Assembly: GCA_945876035.1 (NCBI GenBank) | Contig: CAMCMU010000014.1 | Span: 23,153-87,152 of the forward strand | Length of the DNA: 64,000 nt | DNA from: Schlesneria paludicola DSM 18645 | GTDB lineage: Bacteria; Planctomycetota; Planctomycetia; Planctomycetales; Planctomycetaceae | Direction: 5' to 3' | Program-made: the position numbers and the translations under genes | Part shown: piece by piece, positions 44,244 to 53,575 of the stretch | How positions within the stretch are numbered: position 1 is the first letter of the stretch | How the letters are laid out: each line of letters begins with the position of its first letter | The notes under the pieces: model-generated | What the model saw: only the letters and a program-made list of their open reading frames with translations | What the model was told of the DNA's origin: nothing | Databases searched by the model: none

Positions 44244-46574
44244 TTAACGCACCTGTTTCTCGATTTGAACGGTTTCTTGCCGTCGAGCGGGCTTGGAGAG
44301 ATGCTCGGCGGAAATTTGCAGGTCCATCAGGGCGTCTGCTTCTTCGATGGCTTCCATGACAATTTCAAACGTTGCAGTGTCATGAGGGTTCAGTTCCACT
44401 AGTGGCTCGAACCGAATCAGATCTTTTTCGGTCTGATATTGAACACCTCGGACCTCGACAAGTTTCAGTTGGCGAGGAATCGACACACTCAACCTGACGT
44501 TTCGAGCGGAGGCATTTCCTTTGTTACTGAGTTGAATCTTGGATGTTAATTTGTCACCAACGGCCACGGATCCCGTGGCATTTAACGTTTCCATCTGCAA
44601 TTCAGGACGACCGACAACATCGACTTCCGATTTGACGGTGACAGCGTTGCCTGTGCTCCCCTGCGCACTAATCAGGCCATGCAAAATGCCGGGCCGCTTC
44701 GCGAGGAGCGTGGCTTTGACCGTCATTTCATCGCCAGCGGGCAGCGGGCCGATCGTCCAGTGGATCGTCCGATCCGTCTCCTGAAATTTTCCGCCATCCG
44801 TGGCTTCGATAAATTCCATACCAACTGGAACAACCTCGGAAACATGAACCTGTTTCACTTCCGCATTTCCATCATTTTTGATGCCGTTGGTGAAGACCGT
44901 GCGTCGCTCTGCAAAAATACGATTCTGGCCCGTACGTGTGAGGACGAGATGCTCACCGATGATGTCGATCGTTGAATCTAGTTCTTGGACAACGACACCA
45001 TCGGCCGACAGAATCACTTGATTCTTGACCCGCCCTAATTTGACGGCCGTTACCTGCAGAACGATCTCGCGTGATTCGTCTGGCTCGAGCCTGCCAATTG
45101 GACATTCGATGTCGGAGGCCGCGTCATGCTTTAATCCCTCAGGAATCAGGTCTCGAACCGAAACGTTGTTTGCCGCAGCACCGCCGGAGTTTTTGAGCAG
45201 AAATGTCATGTCAATCGTTTCGCCGATGCGAACCTCATGAGGAGCTCTCACTTGGAGCGACAGTTGCGGAGCGGCGACGATGATTTCGGCGGCAACTTCC
45301 GTTGAAAAATGGACTCGAGCCACGCTTCCGATCGAGCCTTGTTGCCTGGGAATGACACGGATTGACAGTCTTTTTTCTTCGTTTGGCTTCATCGTTCCAA
45401 GACGCCAGATCAGAGTCTTGTCGATCATCTCAGCGCGAGGCAACGTTCCAGTCAGTTCCGTACCCATGGGAATTCGATCTTCCACAACAACGTTCCGTGC
45501 GTCATTGCTGCCGGCATTTTTGACGATGACGGAGTACACCAGTGGCTCACCGAGTACACCCTGTTTTGGTGCGATTTTTTCCAAAGAAAGCCGGGGCTGC
45601 TGAATCCCTCGCGGAGTCGCATCCGTGACCGTTCCATCGCCAACGAGATCATTTGATGTAGGAGGCGACAATTCCCCCGGTCCGGGCCGTTGTGAGTGAG
45701 GAACTCGTTCGTCGGCGGATGTATCCAAGGCCTCGAGTGATTGCGATTCAACTTCCAAATCAGGGCGATGACGTCTCGGTGTTTGAGGCTGTCGTGTTTC
45801 CGAAGAGTCTGGCGATTTGTCCTTGAAAATTTCCACAGGAATCTCGGGCGGCAATTCCGACACAGAAGTGTTTGAAGGTTCCTCCGAAATTCGTGCAGGT
45901 TGTTCCTCTGTTGAATTGGCATCACCGAGGTCCGGCGACGTGGATTCGTCTGAAATCTCTTCAGGCGGCGACTGAACGAAGGGATTCGTACCAAAGGGGT
46001 CTGGATCGGTATTGTCGGGAGTAATCCCGGATCTCACATTCAATGTCGATTTCGAGACCGGATTCTGTACCGGAGGTTCCGATGCCTTTGAGTCAAAAGG
46101 ATCGACTTCTTCAGAAAATAGACGGGGCTCATCGCTCTCGACGCCGACTGTCTGTACTACTGGCTGAGAAGAGGTGGAATCTAGCGCGGGGCTCAAGTCC
46201 GGCACGTCGATATCGAATCGGCTACCTGGACCGAGCAGCGGCGGCGACGAGTGTTCGACCGTCAGAGGCGAGGTGTCCTCGGTGATTTCCGATAGAGCGT
46301 TTTCCTGAACGACTCTTTCCTGCGATCGGGATTTCTCCGGTTCCGCCAGTCCCTCAACAGGATCCGCATGTTGTGACGAATCATTCTGCTCGAACATCAC
46401 TTTGGACAGGTTGGATTCAGCCTCCAGCAAATCGCTCTCGTCACCTTCGGTACGATGGATGCCGGCCACGACTGCTGTATGATCCAATTTTTGTTGTGCT
46501 TGGTAAACAGCAACCAAGCCAACGCCAATCACACTCGCCATCGCGGCAAGTTTCCATAATCCACTAATTAACAT
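44244..46574 (-). CDS. Membrane-anchored DUF11-repeat protein
   Basis: A 776-residue protein with one N-terminal membrane helix (about 7-25, LWKLAAMASVIGVGLVAVYQ). Residues about 30-328 are Ser/Pro/Glu-rich and probably disordered. Four tandem DUF11-type beta-sandwich repeats follow, at about 329-437, 438-538, 539-647 and 648-776. Each has the hallmark of a GE-x-V/I-F/Y start, KNAG/KNSG/KNDG/SNKG, N-V-x-V-x-D/E-x-I/V-P-x-G and an LxPxE/D turn: VYSVIVKNAGSNDARNVVVE, DRIPMGTEL, LLKNSGGAAANNVSVRDLIP. DUF11 repeats occur in envelope and stalk-like surface proteins, and a scaffold role is inferred. There are no catalytic motifs. It is divergent from hsp20, and its leader contains an 11-bp perfect hairpin. 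Confidence 0.85.
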   Translation of the reverse strand: MLISGLWKLAAMASVIGVGLVAVYQAQQKLDHTAVVAGIHRTEGDESDLLEAESNLSKVMFEQNDSSQHADPVEGLAEPEKSRSQERVVQENALSEITEDTSPLTVEHSSPPLLGPGSRFDIDVPDLSPALDSTSSQPVVQTVGVESDEPRLFSEEVDPFDSKASEPPVQNPVSKSTLNVRSGITPDNTDPDPFGTNPFVQSPPEEISDESTSPDLGDANSTEEQPARISEEPSNTSVSELPPEIPVEIFKDKSPDSSETRQPQTPRRHRPDLEVESQSLEALDTSADERVPHSQRPGPGELSPPTSNDLVGDGTVTDATPRGIQQPRLSLEKIAPKQGVLGEPLVYSVIVKNAGSNDARNVVVEDRIPMGTELTGTLPRAEMIDKTLIWRLGTMKPNEEKRLSIRVIPRQQGSIGSVARVHFSTEVAAEIIVAAPQLSLQVRAPHEVRIGETIDMTFLLKNSGGAAANNVSVRDLIPEGLKHDAASDIECPIGRLEPDESREIVLQVTAVKLGRVKNQVILSADGVVVQELDSTIDIIGEHLVLTRTGQNRIFAERRTVFTNGIKNDGNAEVKQVHVSEVVPVGMEFIEATDGGKFQETDRTIHWTIGPLPAGDEMTVKATLLAKRPGILHGLISAQGSTGNAVTVKSEVDVVGRPELQMETLNATGSVAVGDKLTSKIQLSNKGNASARNVRLSVSIPRQLKLVEVRGVQYQTEKDLIRFEPLVELNPHDTATFEIVMEAIEEADALMDLQISAEHLSKPARRQETVQIEKQVR

Positions 46575-46891
46575 GGGAATCCATTCCCCCCTCTATGCCC
46601 CCTGCTGTCCAGCAAACGACTTCACAGCGAGTCGTTTGCTTTTCCCATTTATTGCCGCTCTTGGCGGAGCGAATTCGCAAACAGCAATGTTTGGTCAAAC
46701 AAACTACGTATACTAATACCAGAAAAGGCAGAATTCGAATAGGCCAACTCCGGCAACATTTGCCGTATGATTCAGCGACGCAGATGCTCAGTAGAGCAAT
46801 CGGCTCTCTTCGAGAGATGCCCAAAGATTGGTTGCTGATTGTTCCTCGTGATTGAACGTATTCAACAAATCGAACGTAATTGGGGTGTGAA
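46575..46891. promoter_or_regulatory. Divergent intergenic region, DUF11 protein / hsp20
   Basis: This 317-base gap should contain promoters in both directions. No CIRCE-type inverted repeat (TTAGCACTC-N9-GAGTGCTAA) is present upstream of hsp20. The hairpin at 46611-46640 lies in the DUF11-gene leader. Confidence 0.45.
46611..46640. promoter_or_regulatory. Perfect 11-bp inverted repeat upstream of the DUF11 gene
   Basis: AGCAAACGACT (46611-46621) and AGTCGTTTGCT (46630-46640) are exact inverse complements around an 8-base loop, 37 bases before the DUF11 start codon. TTT follows on the plus strand. It could be an operator, a leader RNA structure or a rightward terminator. Confidence 0.5.
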
Positions 46892-47407
46892 ATGAACGAC
46901 AATCCCGACTCGATGAATCCTCCCGCAGACGCCTCGTCTCCGCCATTAGAGCGAGTGCTCCAAGAAATGAACCGTTGGTTTGATGTCGCCAAAGCGACTG
47001 GGGAACGAGCATTGGAGACATTGGGAATGCTCGGCCCCGGTCGAACGATGGTTCCTTCTGTGGACATTGTGGAGTTGTCTGATGAAGTCCTTGTTTTGGT
47101 TGATCTGCCGGGTGTTTCTGCCGAATCCGTTCAACTGACGCTGGCAGGTAATATGCTCACCGTGAAAGGGACTCGCTCCAATTTCAGTATTCCCCAAGAG
47201 AAGAACGCTCGTTTTCATCTCGTGGAACGCGACATCGTCGGATTTGAGCGGTCTGTTCCGCTTCCTGTGTCCGTCAATGCAGAAGGCATTCATGCGGAAA
47301 CTCGTGATGGGCTGCTCAAGGTCACACTTCCCAAAACTCTGGCCGCACTCCATCGCTCAATTCCCGTCACTCGTGGCGGTTCCGAACCCATTTCCATGGA
47401 AAGTTGA
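46892..47407 (+). CDS. Small heat-shock protein (Hsp20/alpha-crystallin family)
   Basis: A 171-residue holdase chaperone. I use the ATG at 46892 (MNDNPDSMNPPADASSPPLE), since a TTG at 46880 adds four residues. The N-terminal arm (1-55) has ERVLQEMNRWFDVAKATGER. The alpha-crystallin domain (about 57-150) shows VPSVDIVELSDEVLVLVDLP, GVSAESVQLTLAGNMLTVKG, FHLVERDIVGFERSVPLPV and DGLLKVTLPK, with GLLKVTLPK as the signature. The C-terminal IXI-like motif is SIPV. It prevents aggregation of unfolded proteins without using ATP. The next gene starts 13 bases downstream, so the two are probably co-transcribed. No heat-shock control element is evident. Confidence 0.92.
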   Translation: MNDNPDSMNPPADASSPPLERVLQEMNRWFDVAKATGERALETLGMLGPGRTMVPSVDIVELSDEVLVLVDLPGVSAESVQLTLAGNMLTVKGTRSNFSIPQEKNARFHLVERDIVGFERSVPLPVSVNAEGIHAETRDGLLKVTLPKTLAALHRSIPVTRGGSEPISMES

Positions 47408-47420
47408 CGGGGTCGATCAC

Positions 47421-49334
47421 ATGAACGCCCGACAGGTTCTCTGCCCGAATTGTGGTTCCGACGGGAAAAGCATCGATCGAAATCTACTGGGAGCCAAAGA
47501 CGCCTGTCCGCGGTGTTTTCATGTTTTTGGGTCGGGCGTCTCCGATGACATTCCTGTCCTATCGGCGTTCTCAAAAAAAAATACCCCACCAGTCTTCTCG
47601 GCATCCTTCCCGGACAAAAATGGGCAGGACTCGAAACTAAATCTACTTCTACGGCGAACAATTCCTTCACGTTTCGAAGGAATTGTTCGGCCCAACGAAC
47701 ACACTCTGGGCGTTGGAGTTTCAGTGAGGACAGCGGGGATCGCAAAACGCGTCAGGGCGATGCAGACAAGAAATGTGAGGCGAGCTCGAAACGGGTTTTG
47801 TGCGGGAATGGCATTGGTGATCATCGTCAGTCTGGCGGCTTACATCGCCGCGATCAAAACGCCGGTTCGACAACCCGTCGTCACGAACACTGGGGTCATT
47901 CCGCCCAAACACATCGTTGGTGCTCGGCGGGAGACGAACACCAACGATGTCGCCGACGACGAGGTGATTTTTCAAATGGACCGTGCCACGACTGACGCAC
48001 CTGTGGATTTGCAGTTTATCCCGTTCGGTACCCAAGTTGCCCTCAATATTCGCCCCTCCAGCCTTTGGGAAAAAGGTGGGTCGAGTGACAAGATTCGCTC
48101 GTGCCTCATCCCGCTTGCAAACGTCTTGGAGACGACTCTTCAGGACTTGTTTCACCGGAAACCGGCAGAGATCGATGAGGTTTTAATCTGCTTAATCCCT
48201 AGTGAGAAAGGGACGTTACCCAAAGTTGCCGCCGTCGTCCGCTTGGTGAAGGATGTCGAAGAAAGTAGGCTATTGGAAGAAATAGGCGGTCACCGAAATG
48301 ATGACTATGGCCGTCCAGTGTATCTCAGTGGTAACCGTGCGTATTTGATTTACAATTTGAAGACAATCGCAGTCTGCCCCCGGGAGCAGGCGAGGGAGAT
48401 GGTCTTGGCGATTGATGGTCGAAATTTGAATTCTGACGGTATTGACAAATTGCTGACTCTGACGGACCGCCGTCAGCATATCACTATCATTTTTGTTCCC
48501 AGGACATTGCGACTTCACTCCGAATTCTGGTTTACCGAGATCAATCCTTCTCGGGCATCGGTACGGAGTTTCTGCGATTGGCTGGGTATCGAAGTTGAAG
48601 CCGTAGCCTGGAGCTTCCATTTTGGATCCGCGACATTCTGTTCGAACATGCTGCTCCGTAGTATGCCAGAAACGACGGGACCTGAACTCGCCCGCAACCT
48701 GCAACGGAAACTGGATCACTTGCCGAAGGAGTTGCTTTCTGCCGTTCGCGCCATGGATCCGCAACCGTTGGGGAGGCGAAGGATCATCGGTCGCGTTCCG
48801 ATTATGAGTGAGGCCTTCTCGATGGCGACCTCGGTCACTTTGGGGCGTGGGTACGTCCGGCTCAACACGCAACTTCCCGAGCGAGCCGCTCCGAATCTGG
48901 CACTGGGATCGATGCTCTTCTGGGATGAAGCGACACACAATTCATTTACGAAGACGACGCCGATGATTCCTGTCGGTATCCAATTTCCGGGGTCGATGAT
49001 TGATCGCTTACGACAAAAAATTGATGTCGATTTCCGGCGGACCTCCCTCCAAGACGCGTTGACTTACATTGGAGGAGAAATCAACACGGCCGTCGAATTT
49101 GATGAGGATGCCCTCAAATCGGCCGGCTATACCAAAAATATGCCGCAGGACATGAAGCTCGATGGTGAACCGGCGAAACTCGCCCTCCATCAGATTCTCA
49201 AAAAGTATCAGGATTCACAACGACCAGAAAAAAATATGGTCGTCGTCGTGGATGAAGATCGGAAAGTGATTCTTGTGACAACACAGACGGCCTGTCAAAA
49301 GAAGAGTCTGATTCCCTTCGACTTGACCGAATAA
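47421..49334 (+). CDS. Zinc-ribbon / membrane helix / STN-like protein, unknown function (first of a pair)
   Basis: A 637-residue protein from the ATG at 47421. The open frame reaches back over hsp20, but the zinc ribbon begins here. Cys8, Cys11, Cys29 and Cys32 form a ribbon (LCPNCG ... DACPRC). One membrane helix is at about 127-145 (GMALVIIVSLAAYIAAIKTP). An uncharacterised extracytoplasmic domain spans about 165-530 (APVDLQFIPFGTQVALNIRP; LLTLTDRRQHITIIFVPRTL). The C-terminal 100 residues resemble an STN/secretin-N domain (DVDFRRTSLQDALTYIGGEI, NTAVEFDEDALKSAGYTKNM, then LALHQILKKYQ and KVILVTTQ). The ribbon should be cytoplasmic and the STN-like part outside. The next gene has the same architecture. 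No known family name fits the whole. Confidence 0.75.
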   Translation: MNARQVLCPNCGSDGKSIDRNLLGAKDACPRCFHVFGSGVSDDIPVLSAFSKKNTPPVFSASFPDKNGQDSKLNLLLRRTIPSRFEGIVRPNEHTLGVGVSVRTAGIAKRVRAMQTRNVRRARNGFCAGMALVIIVSLAAYIAAIKTPVRQPVVTNTGVIPPKHIVGARRETNTNDVADDEVIFQMDRATTDAPVDLQFIPFGTQVALNIRPSSLWEKGGSSDKIRSCLIPLANVLETTLQDLFHRKPAEIDEVLICLIPSEKGTLPKVAAVVRLVKDVEESRLLEEIGGHRNDDYGRPVYLSGNRAYLIYNLKTIAVCPREQAREMVLAIDGRNLNSDGIDKLLTLTDRRQHITIIFVPRTLRLHSEFWFTEINPSRASVRSFCDWLGIEVEAVAWSFHFGSATFCSNMLLRSMPETTGPELARNLQRKLDHLPKELLSAVRAMDPQPLGRRRIIGRVPIMSEAFSMATSVTLGRGYVRLNTQLPERAAPNLALGSMLFWDEATHNSFTKTTPMIPVGIQFPGSMIDRLRQKIDVDFRRTSLQDALTYIGGEINTAVEFDEDALKSAGYTKNMPQDMKLDGEPAKLALHQILKKYQDSQRPEKNMVVVVDEDRKVILVTTQTACQKKSLIPFDLTE

Positions 49335-49368
49335 AATCCCCACGAGATCTCTCCTCGAGTTGCTTTCA

Positions 49369-50313
49369 ATGTCCGATTATCAATGTTCTTGCCCCGAGTG
49401 TAATACGATTCTTCGAATTCGTGACCGGACGTTCGTTGGCCGTCAAGTGAAGTGTCCTGAGTGCGGAGTGGTCTTGGTCGTCAAACGTCATGATCACGGT
49501 CAACTTGTCGTCGGAGTACCGGAAACGGACGCTTTAAAAGACTTGCGGAAGCCATTGGCCATCCAAATCAGAGCTTTTTTTCAAGGCGACCATGCCGCCT
49601 CATCGCGGCAGTCGGCGATATTTTTTCAGCGTCTCGTTTCGCCGATGGTCATTTCGTGGGCTCTCGCCGCAGCGGTAGTCATACTCGTAGTGGCCATCGT
49701 TTTTCGCCCCTCGGTGCGTGTTCGTTCAACGGTGCCTCCCGCAATATCAATGGAGCCGCCGGCGGCTTCATCATCCGTCAGCGGCGAAAACATCGACCTA
49801 GACAGGGTGGGGCCAAGGTCAACGCAAGATTCTCCTCAGGTGATCGTTGCGCCCTCAGCGGACGGACTCGATGTGGAGAACGTTGTTGATGGATTGACAC
49901 CGGCCAACGTTCCTGAGGGATTCGAAGCTTCGCCGCATTTATCTCCGGAGGCCAGTAACTTCGATGAGGATCCGTCGCTCCCGCTGACCGCCGAAAAAAT
50001 CATCGAGTCACTTCCGCAAAAGACGTCAACCATCGATTTTGTCGTGAATCTCAATCAGCCTTTGTTGTCATTCGAACAACCGAAGCCGGTCAGCCGTCGT
50101 GAGTTGATCGACCTGCTTGAAGAGCTTCTCGGAGCACCAATCAAATACGATGTCGATCAACTTGGTAAATTCAATCTCGAAAAACTCGTCACGATTAACG
50201 CGATGGAAAACACGACGGTCGGCAGTGTCATCACGGCAGTACTCCACGACGCTGGCTGGAAATTTCATCTGCAGCCGACTCATCTTCAGATACAGCTCCA
50301 TGACAACAAATGA
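49369..50313 (+). CDS. Zinc-ribbon / membrane helix / STN-like protein, unknown function (second of a pair)
   Basis: A 314-residue protein from the ATG at 49369, 34 bases after the previous gene. Its zinc ribbon (CSCPEC ... KCPECG) uses Cys8, Cys11, Cys29 and Cys32, exactly the spacing of its neighbour. One membrane helix is at about 92-112 (MVISWALAAAVVILVVAIVF), followed by a Ser/Pro-rich linker to about 215. The C-terminal 85 residues resemble an STN-like domain: PVSRRELIDLLEELLGAPIK, YDVDQLGKFNLEKLVTINAM, ENTTVGSVITAVLHDAGWKF. It is shorter than its partner because the large middle domain is absent. The pair probably works together across the membrane. The function is unknown. Confidence 0.75.
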   Translation: MSDYQCSCPECNTILRIRDRTFVGRQVKCPECGVVLVVKRHDHGQLVVGVPETDALKDLRKPLAIQIRAFFQGDHAASSRQSAIFFQRLVSPMVISWALAAAVVILVVAIVFRPSVRVRSTVPPAISMEPPAASSSVSGENIDLDRVGPRSTQDSPQVIVAPSADGLDVENVVDGLTPANVPEGFEASPHLSPEASNFDEDPSLPLTAEKIIESLPQKTSTIDFVVNLNQPLLSFEQPKPVSRRELIDLLEELLGAPIKYDVDQLGKFNLEKLVTINAMENTTVGSVITAVLHDAGWKFHLQPTHLQIQLHDNK

Positions 50314-50638
50314 TCACGGCGATTCACGCTCCTGCTGCGAATCGGTACACTGGATTCCGGAAAGAACTTCTGTAAGTGTGTTCCGCCTTGACGAGACTTT
50401 CATCGAGTCACCGCTGTTGACGCGTGTTGATTGAGCCCTACATTCTGACCGAACTGCGAATGAGAATTTGAGGCGATGTCGACACTTGTAAACGTGATTA
50501 CTGCCTCCGTCTGCTGCCTTGAGATCCTAAATTTGCACCGATGTTTGAAGGCGAATTTATTGTCTTGTCATTTCGAACTGACCGCCGAAAGCGTCTGCTT
50601 CCGACCAATAATCCATTCACCAAGGACAGAGTAATTCG
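50314..50638. promoter_or_regulatory. Intergenic region, 325 bp
   Basis: No gene is recognised. It probably contains the promoter for the following helical protein. AAGGA lies 12 bases before that start. Confidence 0.35.
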
Positions 50639-51796
50639 ATGACTGCACCTGCACTATTTAACGCATTGACTGAACAGCTTCGAAGTGGCGGTCGGACGGC
50701 AGTGCTTGACCATCTTGCCGAGATACTGATTGAGCAAAAGGACTACCATAAGTTGTTCGATGCAAGGTGTCAGCGGAAAAAATATGAATTAGAATTGCCC
50801 CTTCACCAGCCGACGTCGTTTTCGGACGTACCTGACGACAAGAGACAGGAATTCGAATCAGCGTACATGGCGGCCGCTCGAGAAGTGGGCCAATATCTTC
50901 TAGCGGACAAAAAGTTGGGGCATGCGTGGATGTACTTTAACGCAATTCACGAAACCGAGCCCCTCAAAGAGGCGATCGAACAACGGCCGATACCCAGTGA
51001 AGCAAGCGACGAATCGGAAGAATTGATCGACGTTGCCCTGTACAAGTTGGTGCATCCGGTTAAGGGCATACAAGTTCTTTTAAGGACACATGGGACATGC
51101 AATACGATCACGTCTCTTGATCAGCAATTTCGAAATCTTTCTCCCGATCAGCGTTCTGAATGTGCCGCGATCCTCGTCCGAACATTGCACAAGGATTTGT
51201 TCCATTCCGTGCAATCCGAAGTCGCGAAGCGGCTGACCGTCGTTTCTCCGGTCGACACGTTGCGAGAACTGATCGCGGGTCGTGACTGGTTGTTCGCGGA
51301 CAACAATTATCATCTCGACGTTTCACACCTGCACTCAACGGTTCGCTTTGCTCGCTCGCTGAGGCTGAATTCCCCCGAATTGGCATTAGCTCGTGATCTT
51401 GCCGAGTATGGATTACGACTCGCACCACAGTTTCAATATGCGGGCGAACCTCCTTTCACAGATTTCTATTCCGCGCACATTAATTTCTTCAAGTTTTTAT
51501 CCGGCGAGGATTCAGACGCTGCATGGGACTACTTTCAACAGCAGATCAATTCCGTTCAGGAGGAATCGGAACAAACATTGATCGCTATTGTCCTAGTCGA
51601 TCTACTGTCCCGAACAAGCCAAATCGAAAAGGCTCTCCCATTCGCCGAAAAGTTCCTGCTCGGACCCAATCCCGATTTTGTGGTTGAGTTTTCCGAGATG
51701 TGTCAGAAGACCAAGCGAATCGACGTATTACGATCAGCCGCCGAGGCACGCGGTGACTTGGTAACGTTTGCAGCCGCTCTCGTTCAGCTGATTTGA
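50639..51796 (+). CDS. Helical repeat-like cytoplasmic protein of unknown function
   Basis: A 385-residue soluble protein with no signal peptide or membrane helix. It is nearly all alpha-helical, with a TPR-like alternation: LFNALTEQLRSGGRTAVLDH, LAEILIEQKDYHKLFDARCQ, AYMAAAREVGQYLLADKKLG, HAWMYFNAIHETEPLKEAIE, and later SPELALARDLAEYGLRLAPQ. Individual TPR consensus positions are weak. I recognise no family or catalytic motif, and a protein-protein interaction role is inferred from the fold type only. A very strong hairpin starts ten bases after the stop, and the gene seems to be a single transcription unit. Confidence 0.75.
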   Translation: MTAPALFNALTEQLRSGGRTAVLDHLAEILIEQKDYHKLFDARCQRKKYELELPLHQPTSFSDVPDDKRQEFESAYMAAAREVGQYLLADKKLGHAWMYFNAIHETEPLKEAIEQRPIPSEASDESEELIDVALYKLVHPVKGIQVLLRTHGTCNTITSLDQQFRNLSPDQRSECAAILVRTLHKDLFHSVQSEVAKRLTVVSPVDTLRELIAGRDWLFADNNYHLDVSHLHSTVRFARSLRLNSPELALARDLAEYGLRLAPQFQYAGEPPFTDFYSAHINFFKFLSGEDSDAAWDYFQQQINSVQEESEQTLIAIVLVDLLSRTSQIEKALPFAEKFLLGPNPDFVVEFSEMCQKTKRIDVLRSAAEARGDLVTFAAALVQLI

Positions 51797-52153
51797 AGGT
51801 CGCCCTTGTGCCGATGGACGAAGCGACCCACTGTCGTTCGTCCGTCGGCACAGTCCATTCGGGCTTCGCGTCACAGACCGGATCACCTGCGGTCCTTTCC
51901 GTGACGAGCACTTTGATTCAACCGATTTGTGTCGGTGATCCGATACACCGAGAACAAGTCCGGTGAAAATTGTGGTTCGGTCAAGGAATGCAAGCCGCGG
52001 ATGCCCCGCACAAATGCCCCAGTCATCAACGTCGCCACCACCTTTCGTGACTCAAGTAGTCTTGTGTGGGAGGAGTGGCTTCGCTGAGGCAAATTTCCGG
52101 GTTATCGTTTTTCGTCGTCTCGGACAAAATCTTGAGGAACAGGATGCCTCGCC
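51797..52153. other. Intergenic region with a 20-bp hairpin
   Basis: This 357-base gap contains the long hairpin at 51807-51852 and no recognisable gene. It should also hold the promoter of the next gene. Confidence 0.4.
51807..51852. terminator. Exceptionally stable hairpin after the helical protein gene
   Basis: TGTGCCGA pairs with TCGGCACA, then a T-G wobble, GGACGAA with TTCGTCC, a bulged G, and CGAC with GTCG, around the loop CCACT. That is about 20 pairs in 46 bases. No U-tract follows on either strand, so it may terminate poorly but would block nucleases or act as a processing site. Confidence 0.6.
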
Positions 52154-53299
52154 ATGAAAAATAGCAAGTATTCCCTAGGGCTCATGGTCATCACGACCTT
52201 GATGATCTGGCAACCAGCATCTTTCGCCCAAGTTGTTCCGGGATCGGGAAAGCAAATTCTGGAATTTTCTGATGACTTCGAGGATCCCGACTGGACCTTC
52301 ACTCTGAATCTTCCTAAAGCGAGTTCCAATATCGACAAAGTGGAACGCCATCCGGCGGGATTTTCGAGTAATTCGATGTGGCTGGAAAGTTTGTTTCGAG
52401 GTACGCCAGACTTCGTCAAACGAGTCGAAACACCCGAGGGAGGTTTGCCGGGAAGCACTGGGGCATTGGCCTTGCAGACGTTGTACTCCGGCGTCCCAGG
52501 TCAGTTGTCAAATAAGTTTCAACAAGATGATCTCATTGCCAATGTGAGAAATAAGCTTGGTTACTCTCTTCCCGCATCATGGACACCGAGTTACGTTGTC
52601 CGAGTCTATGTCCCCCCCTTCGAGACTTGGGAGAAGCGTGTTGGCAGTTCATTCGGATTCCGCGCCGATTGTCAGACCATGATTAACAAACCAACGAAGA
52701 CGGGGAGGTTTTTTAGAACGGGTGGCACTAGCAAGGAGGCGGAGCAATACTGGCCAGGATTTTTTATCCAGTTCAACCGTAAGACGCATCCAGAGCACCT
52801 CGATAAGAATACGGCAACGATACTGATTCGTTCCGGAGAACGCGGGCAGGATATTCCGGGGCCGGCCATTCTTCGTGAAGGTTGGTGGACATTGGGTATG
52901 ACAATCACTCCAGATGGCCGAGTACACTACTACGGCCATGAAGGTGTGGAAAAATTGACCGCGAAAGATCATCTCTACTCAAATTTTCCATACGGCTATA
53001 AATGTTTGGAAACCTCCACCTGTTTTTTCAACATTGTGAATCAGGATGACGGCCGAAGTTGGTCTACTCGATGGATTATTGATGACCCCAAGGTCTACGT
53101 GGCGACAGGTTCATACACTCCGCGGCAGGCTCCGCAGACCGCACAAACGCCAACGCAACCGATTTCGCGGTTAAAGTCGGTGCCGGCGACCACTGCCCCT
53201 GCGGTTCAGGTTGCTCCACTCAACGCACCGCTTAAGATTCCGAAGACGCCGGCGTCCTTGCCAGAGATTCCGTCAGTCTCGGATCCAGTTCCACAATAG
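52154..53299 (+). CDS. Secreted protein of unknown function
   Basis: A 381-residue exported protein with a leader (MVITTLMIWQPASFAQ, cleavage after the Ala at about 25). The mature body (26-310) is rich in aromatic residues and looks all-beta: LEFSDDFEDPDWTFTLNLPK, ASWTPSYVVRVYVPPFETWE, EQYWPGFFIQFNR, LREGWWTLGMTITPDGRVHY and STRWIIDDPKVYV. This is reminiscent of concanavalin-like sandwich proteins, but I cannot assign a family. The last 70 residues are Pro/Ala/Thr-rich (TAQTPTQPISRLKSVPATTA) and probably disordered. The C-terminus ends in PVPQ without an anchor. It stands alone between two intergenic gaps, upstream of the mre-linked cluster. Confidence 0.72.
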   Translation: MKNSKYSLGLMVITTLMIWQPASFAQVVPGSGKQILEFSDDFEDPDWTFTLNLPKASSNIDKVERHPAGFSSNSMWLESLFRGTPDFVKRVETPEGGLPGSTGALALQTLYSGVPGQLSNKFQQDDLIANVRNKLGYSLPASWTPSYVVRVYVPPFETWEKRVGSSFGFRADCQTMINKPTKTGRFFRTGGTSKEAEQYWPGFFIQFNRKTHPEHLDKNTATILIRSGERGQDIPGPAILREGWWTLGMTITPDGRVHYYGHEGVEKLTAKDHLYSNFPYGYKCLETSTCFFNIVNQDDGRSWSTRWIIDDPKVYVATGSYTPRQAPQTAQTPTQPISRLKSVPATTAPAVQVAPLNAPLKIPKTPASLPEIPSVSDPVPQ

Positions 53300-53575
53300 C
53301 GATCCCGTATTCAGACTCCGGTGGTCAATCCAATCGTCATAAAACTCCAATCCGCGCCGAAGCGTTTGATTTCACGGTCAATCGGATCCTAGCGTGTAGT
53401 GAGACCAAGAATCTGTCGAGGAAATGAACGACCGATTTTCGAGACTTGCCGATTCATCGATGAACGATTCTGTCGTGATGCGGATTGGACTTGTTGACGG
53501 TCGTTACTGGAGCGAAGTAGGATCTGTGAACGTTAGCATATTTTTCCTCCGTCAAACTTAGACGGAAAGTGGGTC

